From the NCBI GenBank assembly GCA_022704525.1, contig JAKJGF010000017.1, positions 1 through 35,540 of the forward strand: a stretch of DNA of 35,540 nucleotides, written 5' to 3'. Positions 9,987 through 18,990 of the stretch are shown piece by piece. The notes beneath the pieces were generated by a model that saw only the letters and a program-made list of their open reading frames with translations, made no database searches and had not been told where the DNA came from. Origin of the DNA: Bacillota bacterium (GTDB lineage Bacteria > Vulcanimicrobiota > SpSt-956 > JAKJGF01). Within the stretch, counting starts at the first letter, position 1; each line of letters starts with the position of its first letter. A program made the translations under genes and the position numbers.

Positions 9987-10090
9987 AGTAAATATAAAAA
10001 AACTTTTAGACTTATGAAGGAAACAGGTAAGTTTAAGTGGAAAATTTATTATAATTGATTTCATAGATTCTTAGTAATTAATAGATTTTG

Positions 10091-10325
10091 CCTGAGTACC
10101 GCAACAGGTAAAAAAGTATCCAAAAACATATACACCTGTCTCTGTCCGGGCTCTGGAGCAAAAGATATGCCGTCAAAGGAGAAAGTTACAACTTAAATAA
10201 ATACAAAACTGTATATTCTGTAATAACAGATTTCATTGTAACAGGATCATAGATTTTGCGTAAGAGCCCGGACAAAGACAGGCTATCCATATGGATACCA
10301 ACTTATCTGTTGCAGTATTTAGGAA
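10091..10325. repeat. 235-bp element with ~60-bp inverted-repeat arms
   Basis: The left arm (10091-10154) and right arm (10263-10325) are inverted copies. The inner 20 bases (10135-10154 and 10263-10282) match at 19 of 20 positions, and homology continues outwards with gaps through CCGCAACAGG / CTGTTGCAGT. A nested 7-bp inverted pair (GTTACAA 10185-10191, TTGTAAC 10236-10242) lies in the core. ATAGATTTTGC is directly repeated at 10081-10091 and 10249-10259. It may be a MITE-like element or a large RNA hairpin in the leader of the dipeptidase gene. No ORF is supported inside it. Confidence 0.75.
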
Positions 10326-10357
10326 TAGATTTAAAATACCTGAGAAAGGAAACTTTT

Positions 10358-11338
10358 ATGAATACTAGTAATGAAATAATGTCTTTTCATTTACGTAGTT
10401 CTGTTGTAGATGCCCATGGAGATAATTTATCTAAATATCTTAAAAAATATTCTTATAATAACCCTTTACAGGAGGACCCTGCTCTGGATATACAGTCCTA
10501 TTTTACAGGTGGAGTAAATCTTCAGTTCCTTGCCCTTTATACACCACAGGATTTTATTCCCCATTCCACTATACAATTCACCCTTGAAATGATAGACCTT
10601 TTTTACAGATGGAAAAAAGAAAATTCGGAGGTGCTTTATTTAATAACATCCAAAAAAGATATTGAATTACTTGAGGAAGGGAAATTATTCTGCCTTCTCT
10701 CAATAGAAGGTGGGGAAGCTCTGGATGGGAAGTTATTTATGCTGGATCTCTATTATCGACTTGGTGTAAGAGCCATGGGGTTAACCTGGAACGGAAGAAA
10801 CTTACTTGCCGATGGGGTGAATTCCGGCAATAATCCGGGAGGTCTAACATTTTTTGGAGAAGAAATTGTAAAAAAAATGAATACACTGGGTATGATAATA
10901 GATGTTTCTCATATAAGTGAGAAAAGTTTCTGGGATGTAATTAAGTTAAGCAGTGAGCCTGTTATAGCTTCTCACTCGAACTGCTTTTCCTTGCATAAAC
11001 ACATCAGAAATTTAAAGGATGAACAAATACGTGCCATAGCAGAAAAAGGAGGCGTTATAGGGATAACCTTTGTATCAGATTTTCTTGGAGAGGGAGTTGT
11101 AACTATAGAACAGGTGGTAAATCATATAGAACATATTATAGATATAACAGGAGGATATGACACAGCAGGAATTGGTTCAGATTTTTACGGTACAGATAAA
11201 TTACCTGAAGGTCTGAAAGATATATCCTTTTTACCTCGACTTACTGAATCTCTTGTAAAAAGAGGACATAAATATAAAGATATTGAGAAAATTATTGGTA
11301 AAAACTGGCTTAGAATATTATCACAAATTCTAAAATAG
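10358..11338 (+). CDS. Peptidase M19 (membrane/renal dipeptidase family)
   Basis: This 326-residue binuclear-zinc dipeptidase is expected to cleave dipeptides. Metal ligands are visible in family order: H and D in VDAHGDN, the bridging Glu in SIEGGEAL, His in DVSHIS, His in ASHSNC, and Asp in GSDFYG. No signal peptide is evident from the chosen start, so it is probably cytoplasmic. The ATG at 10358 has AAAGGA seven bases upstream. A longer frame from a TTG at 10256 runs through the inverted-repeat element and was not used. It ends with TAG and appears monocistronic. Confidence 0.93.
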   Translation: MNTSNEIMSFHLRSSVVDAHGDNLSKYLKKYSYNNPLQEDPALDIQSYFTGGVNLQFLALYTPQDFIPHSTIQFTLEMIDLFYRWKKENSEVLYLITSKKDIELLEEGKLFCLLSIEGGEALDGKLFMLDLYYRLGVRAMGLTWNGRNLLADGVNSGNNPGGLTFFGEEIVKKMNTLGMIIDVSHISEKSFWDVIKLSSEPVIASHSNCFSLHKHIRNLKDEQIRAIAEKGGVIGITFVSDFLGEGVVTIEQVVNHIEHIIDITGGYDTAGIGSDFYGTDKLPEGLKDISFLPRLTESLVKRGHKYKDIEKIIGKNWLRILSQILK

Positions 11339-11343
11339 GATAA

Positions 11344-11390
11344 GCAGTCAGTTTTTACCATTGCTCATAGCTAACTAATAAAGGCTCACA
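11344..11390. repeat. Heptamer-repeat tract (GCTNANN type)
   Basis: Just after the dipeptidase stop, units GCAGTCA, GTTTTTA, then GCTCATA, GCTAACT, AATAAAG, GCTCACA run at 7-bp spacing, with a 5-base interruption. It is degenerate but in register with the heptamer tracts near 33240 and 33529. The rest of 11391-11512 shows only AT-rich sequence and the ribosome binding site of the next gene. Confidence 0.5.
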
Positions 11391-11512
11391 AATATTAGTA
11401 GTCTTTTCAATGATCAGGGAGGAAAAAAATAAACTTTATAGAATTCTAATTTAGTTTACATAATTTTTTTGTAAAGAGAAGAGTTTGTTTACATAGAGAG
11501 GAGAAGGTAATT

Positions 11513-14056
11513 GTGATAGATTTTAAATGGAGACAGCTTCATCTGGTAGTTACTGAGGACATGCTCTTCAGGATAATGCGCCACCTCAGAAGAGAATATA
11601 AATCATATTTGGGTGAAATCAGAGAAGAACTCTGTAAAAAATTTTCTATAGATTTTACTCCTTACAAGGAGAAAGGTATTTTTGCCACTCCTGTCTTTAA
11701 TAAATTATCTACTATGGATAAAATTTATGGGGGAGATATATTTCTGGGTGAAAAGATGGAACAATATTATTTGCAGGTAAGACAGGACAGGAAATGTCTG
11801 GATGCAATATGTATGGGCCGTATTGGTGAAGTAACGAAAGAATTCGATCAATTCTGTGAGATTATTACTCAGGCAATTTTTCCTGTAGTCAAAAGTGATC
11901 ATCATCTGACATGGAAAGAGTTTTTACCTATAAGTCCAAAATATAATCTTTTAAAAAATGATATTGCTGTTTTTGCTCCAAATCAAGAAGATTATAGAGC
12001 CGTAGGAGATCTGGAAAGTGTTAAGTCCCGTGAACTTATTAATAAAATAAAAGCCAAGCCAAGTGTAAATCTTTCTGAACTGGCAGATGAAAATGAACGT
12101 CTTATAATAGGGAGTCTGGTACAGAAAATGGAACAATTAGGACTTGTAAACATTGATTATATAGTTTACTGTCACCAGACAGGACAACAGATAAACAGAG
12201 TAAGTTCTTATTCTTCTATTGAAGAAGCTGCTCATCAGGGATTTAAATGTTTTCAATGTGGCAGATTAGTATCCCAGGAAAAAATTGATCAGTGCATAAG
12301 TATTACCAGTTACGGGAATTATATAACCAGAGGAAGTTACTGGCTTTCTGTCCGTTTGCTTGGTATTCTTAAAAGTTCTGGATTATACGGAGAAGAGATC
12401 CTCATAGATTACCCCGAAGGCGATATAGATATAATAAATCAATATTTTAACTGTGATAATAGTCTCGTAATGGTAGAGATAAAAGCAGAAGCGTATAATA
12501 TGAGAGATGCTTATCTTTTCTATAACAAAATTAACATCTATAAACCTGATAATGTCATTTTAATTTCTATAAATCCTATAAAACAGGGTATTAAAGATTA
12601 TTTTAAACAGGTATTACCTGATATAAATATATTATATATAGACAGTTTAATGGATCTACCTCAAATACTATCTTTATTCCTGGAACAGAAGAGAAATGAA
12701 TATATATGGAATTTATTAAGAAATTTTGTATCTTTCACCTATACAGATTTTGCTTCCCTTGCAATAGCATCCTTTTATGGATTAGAACCTGAAACCACTG
12801 AAGATGAAGAAATAGAGGAAATAATAAAAATACAACCGGAAGAAGAAAAACTGGTAAGAGATGAACTTATAGAAGATGAACTCATCCCTGAAGAACTTAT
12901 GGGGAGTGAACCTGTAGATGATGACATATTAAGTGATGACATATTAAGTGATGATCTTCTGGGAGAGGATCTGCTAAAAGACATGTTGACAGACTATGAG
13001 AAAATAACAGAAGAAATAAAAATAATACCAGAAAAAGATCTAAGAGAAGTATCAGATATTTCAGAAGTTGATATACTGGAGGGAACTTCTTCAGAGGAAG
13101 ATATGATGTTAACCTCTGAGGAAGAACTGATGATGACAGAAGATACAGATATGGAAGGTTTCGATTTTAAAGATGCTATAGATTTTCTTGGGGAAGGCCT
13201 GGATGATTTTACTATGGATGAAATTTCCCTGGAAGAGCCTGCAGAGAATACTTCTAGTGATATATTACGACAGATTACAGGCCAGGAAATCATAGATAAT
13301 CTTACAAGGGAAGGGTTTTCTGGTAAAAGTATTGCATCAATTAGAGACACTTTAAATAGTCTGGATGATTTAGAAGGTGGCGAGGGAAGTACAATAGCAA
13401 ATAATGAAGGATTACTGATCTGTGGGACACTGAAACAGGAAGAAAAAGCAGAAATTCTATCTGCTACTTCTGTGGAAATTAACAGACGGATCAATCGTGC
13501 ATTTCCAGTTATGGATATAAGTAAACCGGGCAATATCCTTCTTGAAACCCTGGATAAAAAAATCCTTATATTCAGCTCAGATGAATTTGTTCTTGCTACC
13601 CTTATAAAAGATAAACTGGAAGATTGTGAAGATAAAATTAAAAATCGATTAGCTGAATTTTTAAAAAAAGTTAATAGAAAAAATGCAGAAAGTAGCATAG
13701 AGAACGTGCTAAAATTATTATCGGAAAATGAAAATATATCAGGTGGAATAATTGGCACAGAAGAAGGATTATTAATTATGTCAAACCTTCCAGGCAATTT
13801 TTCTTCTGAGAACTGGATAGCCTATCTTGTTTTCATATATCAGTCTGCGGAAGATACTATTGAAAGAATGAATATAGGTAACCTGAAAAGATATATATTC
13901 AAGTCACAGGTAGATGGGAAAGAAGTCAATATAATATCTCTTAAAAACGGAGGTATAATACTGGGCGCTCTAATACAGGAAGGAATACCTATTCAAAAAG
14001 TAAATGTAGATTTAAATGCAGCATTACAGGCAGTAAATGATATTCTGGGAATATAA
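11513..14056 (+). CDS. Multidomain protein: zinc-finger, PD-(D/E)XK-like segment, acidic linker, C-terminal roadblock/LC7 domains
   Basis: I do not recognise a named family for this 847-residue protein. An N-terminal helical region includes a winged-helix-like stretch at ~180-215. A likely zinc site follows (C220-H221 and C246-x2-C249). Residues ~280-390 have the layout of a restriction-endonuclease-like fold, with D304/D306 followed by E322-I-K324 (VEIKAE). A very acidic linker (about 420-590) includes a 15-bp tandem duplication that encodes a repeated short Asp-rich unit. The last ~220 residues look like two roadblock/LC7 domains, the type that regulate Ras-like GTPases such as MglA. The GTG start follows GGAGAAGG. 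The next gene is a stand-alone roadblock protein. The nuclease-like call is an inference from a motif. Confidence 0.65.
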   Translation: MIDFKWRQLHLVVTEDMLFRIMRHLRREYKSYLGEIREELCKKFSIDFTPYKEKGIFATPVFNKLSTMDKIYGGDIFLGEKMEQYYLQVRQDRKCLDAICMGRIGEVTKEFDQFCEIITQAIFPVVKSDHHLTWKEFLPISPKYNLLKNDIAVFAPNQEDYRAVGDLESVKSRELINKIKAKPSVNLSELADENERLIIGSLVQKMEQLGLVNIDYIVYCHQTGQQINRVSSYSSIEEAAHQGFKCFQCGRLVSQEKIDQCISITSYGNYITRGSYWLSVRLLGILKSSGLYGEEILIDYPEGDIDIINQYFNCDNSLVMVEIKAEAYNMRDAYLFYNKINIYKPDNVILISINPIKQGIKDYFKQVLPDINILYIDSLMDLPQILSLFLEQKRNEYIWNLLRNFVSFTYTDFASLAIASFYGLEPETTEDEEIEEIIKIQPEEEKLVRDELIEDELIPEELMGSEPVDDDILSDDILSDDLLGEDLLKDMLTDYEKITEEIKIIPEKDLREVSDISEVDILEGTSSEEDMMLTSEEELMMTEDTDMEGFDFKDAIDFLGEGLDDFTMDEISLEEPAENTSSDILRQITGQEIIDNLTREGFSGKSIASIRDTLNSLDDLEGGEGSTIANNEGLLICGTLKQEEKAEILSATSVEINRRINRAFPVMDISKPGNILLETLDKKILIFSSDEFVLATLIKDKLEDCEDKIKNRLAEFLKKVNRKNAESSIENVLKLLSENENISGGIIGTEEGLLIMSNLPGNFSSENWIAYLVFIYQSAEDTIERMNIGNLKRYIFKSQVDGKEVNIISLKNGGIILGALIQEGIPIQKVNVDLNAALQAVNDILGI

Positions 14057-14086
14057 AGAAGTTTATGAAAGGTTGGATTTAAAACT

Positions 14087-14425
14087 ATGAAAGAGTGTTT
14101 AGAAAAACTCAATAAAACATCCGGTATAATGGGTAGTCTGATTGTAGGGAGAGATGGTCTTGTTATTGATAGCGTTGTTCCTGCAGTGTTTAATGCAGAT
14201 TTAGTAGGTGCTATAGTAGCAGGAGTTTTTACTTCGGCAGAAAGTTCTATGGAAGAACTTCATCAGGGTGACCTTGATATGATAATGGTTGAAGGTACAA
14301 TAGGTAAATTAATATTGTGTAATATAGGTGCCATACTGGTTGTTTTATTAGGTGAAGACATTAATCTTGGTATTGTCCGACTCGATATAAGGAAAGCAAT
14401 TCAAGAGTTAAAAGAATTTTTATAA
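14087..14425 (+). CDS. Roadblock/LC7 domain protein (MglB-like)
   Basis: This 112-residue single-domain protein has the roadblock pattern: an N-terminal helix, GSLIVGRDGLVIDS, a long central helix, then two strands (MIMVEG and ILCNIGAILVVLLG) and a C-terminal helix. Such proteins dimerise and act as scaffolds or GTPase-activating partners of small Ras-like GTPases. No GTPase gene is present in this window. It follows the large roadblock-containing protein by 30 bp and is probably co-transcribed with it. A terminator-like hairpin follows. Confidence 0.85.
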   Translation: MKECLEKLNKTSGIMGSLIVGRDGLVIDSVVPAVFNADLVGAIVAGVFTSAESSMEELHQGDLDMIMVEGTIGKLILCNIGAILVVLLGEDINLGIVRLDIRKAIQELKEFL

Positions 14426-14461
14426 TTTTTTCAAAGATAAAACAAATCTATTTCTAATGGC

Positions 14462-14485
14462 ACGGCACGGCGTGCCGTTATTTTT
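14462..14485 (+). terminator. Rho-independent terminator-like hairpin
   Basis: A perfect 7-bp stem (ACGGCAC / GTGCCGT) with a GGC loop is followed by TATTTTT. It separates the roadblock genes from the receiver-kinase gene and is among the most GC-rich spots in the window. Confidence 0.7.
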
Positions 14486-14501
14486 AAATGGGGAATGAAC
14501 A

Positions 14502-16469
14502 TTGTCAAAAGAAAAAATATTACTTGTTGATGATGAAAAAAACATTATAACACTCCTTCAATTACATCTGGATATAGAAGGATACAAAACTATTGTGGCT
14601 TATAACGGTCTGGATGCTTTGAAGAAAATTTCAGAGGAAATACCGGATTTAATAATACTTGATATTATGATGCCTCATATGAATGGATGGGAAGTCTACA
14701 GGAGAATAAAAGACAGAAGGGAATTAACAGATATTCCTGTAATAATGTTAACTGCCACCTCAGGCAAGGAAGATATCAAAAGGGGTCTGGAATTGGGGGT
14801 AGTAGATTATATTACCAAACCTTTCAGTGCTGAAAAGCTTGTTGAAGTTGTTAAAAGAGTCCTTAAAACAAGGAAAACTTCTACAACTACTATTACTATG
14901 TCAGATAAAAATAAATTGCTTCTTGCTGTTCCAACAAATATAGCTATTGTTGGCTCAAGTCCCTCAGGCATTTCTATACTTCAATTTTTAATCGGTGATA
15001 GTAAGTTTAATATTAAAGCAATAGCAGATTCTGATGAAAACTCACCTGGAATGACTTTAGCAAGAAAACTTAACATCTTCTCCACGACAAATATAAGAGA
15101 GTTACTCAGAATAGAAGAGTTACAACTTATTTTTATGCTCTCTGATAATAATGAATTATTAAATATTATTGAAGAAGAAAAACACCGGGAAGTTGAAATT
15201 ATAAGAGGTGATACAGCAAATTTTCTCTGGTACCTCATAGACCAGAGCATCGAACTTCAGGAAAAACAGAGAAGCCTTGTAAAAGACCTTAACAGCAGAG
15301 TTAATGATCTTGAAATCCTTTACGAAGGCAGCAGCCGTATGGGAGCCGCCATATATGTAAATTCCGTACTTAATGCAGCTATTGATACAATGACAAAAAC
15401 AGTAAAAGCCGATAGTGGACTTGTTATACTTCTTGATGAGGAAACAGATGAATGGATAGCAGAGGTGGGCTTTAATTTTCCTCTGGATATATTAAAAGAT
15501 AAGGAACCACTTAATTTTGGCCAGGGTATGGCAAGACTGGCAATAAAAAAGGGACAGCCTCTTGTTATAAAAGACATAGCCCAGGAAAAACATCGTTTTA
15601 TATTAAGTGATATACCCAATATAGTATCTACTATTATAGTACCATTATTTATAAAAGATAAAACTTTTGGTGTCGCCTATTTAAACCATAGCTACCGTAA
15701 GGAATACAGTCATGAAGAAATCTATCTTATATCTGTCCTTGCAAGCCAGTCAAGTATATCTTTAGAAAATGCCAGACTATACGAAACAGTTAAACAAAAA
15801 CATCAGGCAGTAGAACAACTTCTTGCAAAATTGATTCACAGCTCAGAGGCAGTTGCCCCCAGATCTTTAAGTGATGTTCAGAATAAAATAGGCCTGTCTA
15901 TTAATGAAACAATCGCTGAATTAGAAGCACTCCATGATTCACTCACTGATGAGTTGAATCAGGTAAAAACACGTATTGAAGAAATGAAAAAAATCACAAG
16001 TACCAGTATGGATAAAATGTATAAAATATCAGAGGTTTCTATACCTTCAGAAGCAGAGAAAATTGAACTTTTATCTTCTCTGGAAAGTTATTTACAAAAA
16101 TTCGAAGTTGAAACAGGAATATTAACTGAACTAATGATCTCTGGAGGAAAGAAAAAACTGGCAGAATCTATAGAGATCACTATCTTCCGTATAATTCAGG
16201 AGGCTTTAAAGAATGTAAAAGATCATTCTAAAGCTTCAAATGTAAGAGTTCGTGTTAAGCTTCTTTCGGATCAATTTAATGTATCTATAGAAGATGATGG
16301 TCTTGGATTTGATCAGGCCAAAATTCTGTCTTCTCTGAATCCTAGAAAACAGTCAGGGCTAAATAGTATGAAGGAAAAAGCATCCTTCCTGGGAGGAACT
16401 TTTAAGATCAAAAGTTATCCTGGAAGAGGCACAGTTATATTACTAAGGATACCCATTCCGAGTCAGTGA
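14502..16469 (+). CDS. Response-regulator/GAF/HATPase hybrid protein lacking the usual phosphoacceptor His
   Basis: This is a 655-residue signalling protein. Residues 1-125 are a receiver domain with DD near the N-terminus, phospho-Asp in IILDIMMP and Lys in ITKPF. Residues ~145-250 look like a Rossmann-type segment beginning VGSSPSG. A GAF domain spans about 270-430. A coiled-coil dimerisation region follows, then a NarL-family-type HATPase (about 560-650) with EALKNVKDHS and DDGLGFD. At the place of the HisKA_3 phosphorylation motif (L-H-D) the sequence is L-S-D, with Ser at residue 457. No transmembrane helix is seen, so it is cytoplasmic. The TTG start has a weak GGGGAA site. The TGA stop lies inside a heptamer repeat. 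Confidence 0.85.
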   Translation: MSKEKILLVDDEKNIITLLQLHLDIEGYKTIVAYNGLDALKKISEEIPDLIILDIMMPHMNGWEVYRRIKDRRELTDIPVIMLTATSGKEDIKRGLELGVVDYITKPFSAEKLVEVVKRVLKTRKTSTTTITMSDKNKLLLAVPTNIAIVGSSPSGISILQFLIGDSKFNIKAIADSDENSPGMTLARKLNIFSTTNIRELLRIEELQLIFMLSDNNELLNIIEEEKHREVEIIRGDTANFLWYLIDQSIELQEKQRSLVKDLNSRVNDLEILYEGSSRMGAAIYVNSVLNAAIDTMTKTVKADSGLVILLDEETDEWIAEVGFNFPLDILKDKEPLNFGQGMARLAIKKGQPLVIKDIAQEKHRFILSDIPNIVSTIIVPLFIKDKTFGVAYLNHSYRKEYSHEEIYLISVLASQSSISLENARLYETVKQKHQAVEQLLAKLIHSSEAVAPRSLSDVQNKIGLSINETIAELEALHDSLTDELNQVKTRIEEMKKITSTSMDKMYKISEVSIPSEAEKIELLSSLESYLQKFEVETGILTELMISGGKKKLAESIEITIFRIIQEALKNVKDHSKASNVRVRVKLLSDQFNVSIEDDGLGFDQAKILSSLNPRKQSGLNSMKEKASFLGGTFKIKSYPGRGTVILLRIPIPSQ

Positions 16470-16530
16470 GACATGAGACGTGAGACGTGAAGAATTAAAT
16501 ACGCATCACCCATTACCCTTCACCCTTCAC
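16466..16530. repeat. Heptamer-repeat palindromic element 2
   Basis: The left arm holds units GTGAGAC, ATGAGAC, GTGAGAC, GTGAAGA (16466-16493). The spacer is ATTAAAT. The right arm (about 16501-16530) is the reverse complement of GTGAAGG, GTGAAGG, GTAATGG, GTGATGC. The upstream gene's stop codon (16467-16469) is part of the first heptamer. The rest of the gap to 16619 holds AT-rich sequence and the AGGAGG of gap. Confidence 0.85.
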
Positions 16531-16619
16531 AAAAAAATATAATTCCCCTCATGAAGGATTTATACTTTAAAAAAAGAATTACATATGCTGTTAAAATTAA
16601 ATACTAGGAGGTATTCATT

Positions 16620-17633
16620 ATGTCAATAAAAATAGGTATAAACGGTTTTGGAAGAATAGGAAGGCAGGTAACAAGGATTTTACTCGAAAAGTATCCAGAA
16701 TTTGAAATTGTAGGAATCAATGATATAACAAGTCCTGAGACAAATGCTCATCTCTTTAAATATGATTCTACCTATGGTAGATTTCACGGAGATGTATTCC
16801 TGGAAGGAGAGTTTATGCATGTAGGGAAAGCTAAATTCAAGGTAATGGCAATGAAAAATCCTGGCGAATTACCCTGGAAAAATCTGGCAGCGGACATAGT
16901 ACTTGAGTGTACAGGAATATTTACAGATGAAGAAAAAGCAAAAGTTCATCTTATGGCAGGAGCGAAAAAAGTTATAATATCTGCACCTGCAAAAGGGGGG
17001 GATGTATTTACAGTTGTTATGGGAGTAAATGAGGACAAATATGATCCTTCAAAACACCATATATTATCCAATGCATCCTGTACTACTAACTGTCTGGCAC
17101 CTTTTGCCAGAATATTACATGAAAATTTTAGCATAGAACATGCTTTTATGACAACAATACATGCCTATACAAATGATCAGCGCATACTGGATTTACCACA
17201 CAAAGATCTCCGTCGTGCCAGAGCGGCAGGGCTTAACATCATACCAACAACAACAGGAGCAGCCAAAGCAGTTGGCCTGGTTCTGCCAGAACTTAAGGGT
17301 AAATTTGACGGCATAGCACTCAGAGTACCTACACCTACAGTATCTGTTGTAGATCTTGTTTGTAAAGTCGAAAAAAATACTAATAAAGAAGAAGTAAATC
17401 AAAAATTCAAAGAAGCTTCAGAAGGGAATTTAAAAGGTATTCTGGGATACACCGAATTACCTCTTGTGTCTTCTGATTTCAGAGGATGCGAACTCTCCGG
17501 AATTATAGATGGAGCTTCCACTATGGTCATAGGTGGAAATATGGTAAAAGTCATAGCCTGGTACGATAATGAATGGGGCTATGCTACAAGACTGGCTGAT
17601 TTTGTTAAATATATGGTTAATAAAGGTCTATAA
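16620..17633 (+). CDS. gap: Glyceraldehyde-3-phosphate dehydrogenase
   Basis: This 337-residue glycolytic enzyme oxidises glyceraldehyde 3-phosphate to 1,3-bisphosphoglycerate with NAD(P). The NAD-binding start [11 protein letters not shown], the catalytic Cys in [10 protein letters not shown], the HAYTNDQ segment and the C-terminal WYDNEWGYA are all present. AGGAGG precedes the ATG at normal spacing. It heads the gap-pgk-tpi glycolytic cluster. It is clearly intact. Confidence 0.98.
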   Translation: MSIKIGINGFGRIGRQVTRILLEKYPEFEIVGINDITSPETNAHLFKYDSTYGRFHGDVFLEGEFMHVGKAKFKVMAMKNPGELPWKNLAADIVLECTGIFTDEEKAKVHLMAGAKKVIISAPAKGGDVFTVVMGVNEDKYDPSKHHILSNASCTTNCLAPFARILHENFSIEHAFMTTIHAYTNDQRILDLPHKDLRRARAAGLNIIPTTTGAAKAVGLVLPELKGKFDGIALRVPTPTVSVVDLVCKVEKNTNKEEVNQKFKEASEGNLKGILGYTELPLVSSDFRGCELSGIIDGASTMVIGGNMVKVIAWYDNEWGYATRLADFVKYMVNKGL

Positions 17634-17656
17634 TCTCATCTATCTATAAAAAATTC

Positions 17657-17698
17657 TTGTAGGGGCATGGTTACCACGCCGTGTACCCGCCCCTGCAA
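17657..17698. repeat. GC-rich inverted repeat between gap and pgk
   Basis: TTGTAGGGGC (17657-17666) and GCCCCTGCAA (17689-17698) form a 10-bp stem with one G-T pair around a 22-base partly self-complementary centre. There is no T-tract directly after it, so it is more likely a small interspersed palindrome or processing/attenuation hairpin than a classical terminator. Confidence 0.6.
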
Positions 17699-17739
17699 CA
17701 ATCTACAACAATCAATAACAGAGGCAGGTGTTTATCATT

Positions 17740-18930
17740 ATGAAAAAAACAATTAAAGATGTGGATTTAAAAGGGAAAAGAGTCCTTGTAAGAGTAGATT
17801 TCAATATTCCCCTTAAAGATGGTAAGATAAGAGATGACAGGCGCATTAAAGCTTCTTTACCAACTTTAGAGTATATAAGAGAACATGGTGGACGTCTCAT
17901 AGTAATGAGTCATCTTGGAAGACCAAAGGGCGAAGTAATGGAAGAATTTCGAATGAAACCTGTTGCCATACGTCTTTCTGAACTCATGGGCATAGAAGTT
18001 AAGTAGTGTGAAGATTGTAACTGGGATGTTGTTAAAAAAGTAACCTCAGAACTTGAGGAAGGGGATGTACTGCTTCTTGAAAATCTTCGCTTTCATAAGG
18101 GTGAAACGAAAAATGATCCTGCTCTTGTTGAAAAACTCCTATCCCTGGGTGATGTATATGTAAATGATGCCTTTGGCACATGCCACAGAGCTCATGCAAG
18201 CACTGCCGGCATACCTGAGACAAAAAAAATACCTTCTGTAGCAGGTTTTCTTGTAGAAAAAGAACTTGATATGCTCGGAAAAATACTGATAGATCCGGCC
18301 CGTCCTGTAGTTGCTATTTTAGGTGGAGCCAAAGTTACAGATAAGATTGGAGTAATAGAAAATCTTATAACAAAGGTAGATTCTCTTTTAATTGGCGGAG
18401 GTATGAGCTATACCTTTTTAAAATCCGAAGGTTATGAAATAGGCACTTCTCTCTTAGACGGAGAAAGTTTAACCCTGGGTAAAGAGCTTATGGGTAAAGC
18501 AGCAAAAAGAGGGGTTGATTTTCTGCTTCCTGTTGACATTGTAGTGGCAAAAGAGATAAAAGAAGGGACAGAACATAAAGTAGTAGATAAGTCTGATATT
18601 CCTTCTGACTGGATGGGAGTCGATATAGGGCCGGAAACAATACAAAAATTCGGAAAAATAATCAGAGGAGCAAAAACCATATTCTGGAACGGCCCTCTCG
18701 GTGTATTTGAAATAGATGAGTTTTCCAGAGGCACTGAGGCTATTGCAAAATTTATTGCAGAAAATAATGATGCTATTTCATTAATCGGAGGGGGAGATTC
18801 TGCAGCTGCAGCAGAAAAACTCGGCTTTGCAGATAAAATGACCCATATTTCTACCGGTGGTGGTGCTTCCCTTGAATTTATGGAAGGCAAGGAATTGCCG
18901 GGTATTGCGGCACTTGATGATAAAACGTGA
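17740..18930 (+). pseudogene. pgk: Phosphoglycerate kinase with a single in-frame TAG (interrupted or read-through)
   Basis: The same frame runs from the ATG at 17740 to a TGA at 18928-18930, 396 codons, the normal PGK length. It is broken only by TAG at 18004-18006 (codon 89). Both sides are well-conserved [15 protein letters not shown] and SHLGRPKGE before it, then LLLENLRFH, NDAFGTCHRAHAS, GGAKVTDKIG, WNGPLGVFE and GGGDSAAAAEKLG. The TAG falls just after GIEVK, where relatives usually have an aromatic residue, so a one-base change from a Tyr codon would explain it. No frameshift or other stop is present. TAG ends several other genes here, so wholesale recoding is unlikely. A GTG at 17728 is also in frame; AGGTG fits the ATG better. 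Confidence 0.9.
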
Positions 18931-18970
18931 AACGTGAAACGGATTAAATAATATTCGTCTTACGTCTCAC
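18927..18970. repeat. Heptamer-repeat palindromic element 3
   Basis: Two GTGAAAC units (18927-18940) face the reverse complement of GTGAGAC, GTAAGAC (about 18956-18970) across an ATTAAATAATATT centre. The pgk TGA stop is part of the first unit. Confidence 0.8.
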
Positions 18971-18990
18971 CAATTTAGGAGGTTAAACTT

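Noticed and set aside
10256..10357. TTG-initiated N-terminal extension of the dipeptidase
   Set aside because: It runs through the inverted-repeat arm, has no ribosome binding site and is not part of the M19 fold. The ATG at 10358 has a good site.
12994..13797. 267-codon minus-strand open frame
   Set aside because: It is antisense to the roadblock-fusion gene, very rich in Ser/Ile from the complement of acidic codons, and shows no family features.
17657..17698. Rho-independent terminator after gap
   Set aside because: The GC-rich hairpin lacks a following T-run, and gap-pgk-tpi co-transcription is expected.
17740..18930. Genome-wide recoding of TAG, or a frameshift in pgk
   Set aside because: Four other genes in the window end with TAG at sensible lengths. 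Both halves of pgk are in the same frame with no indel.
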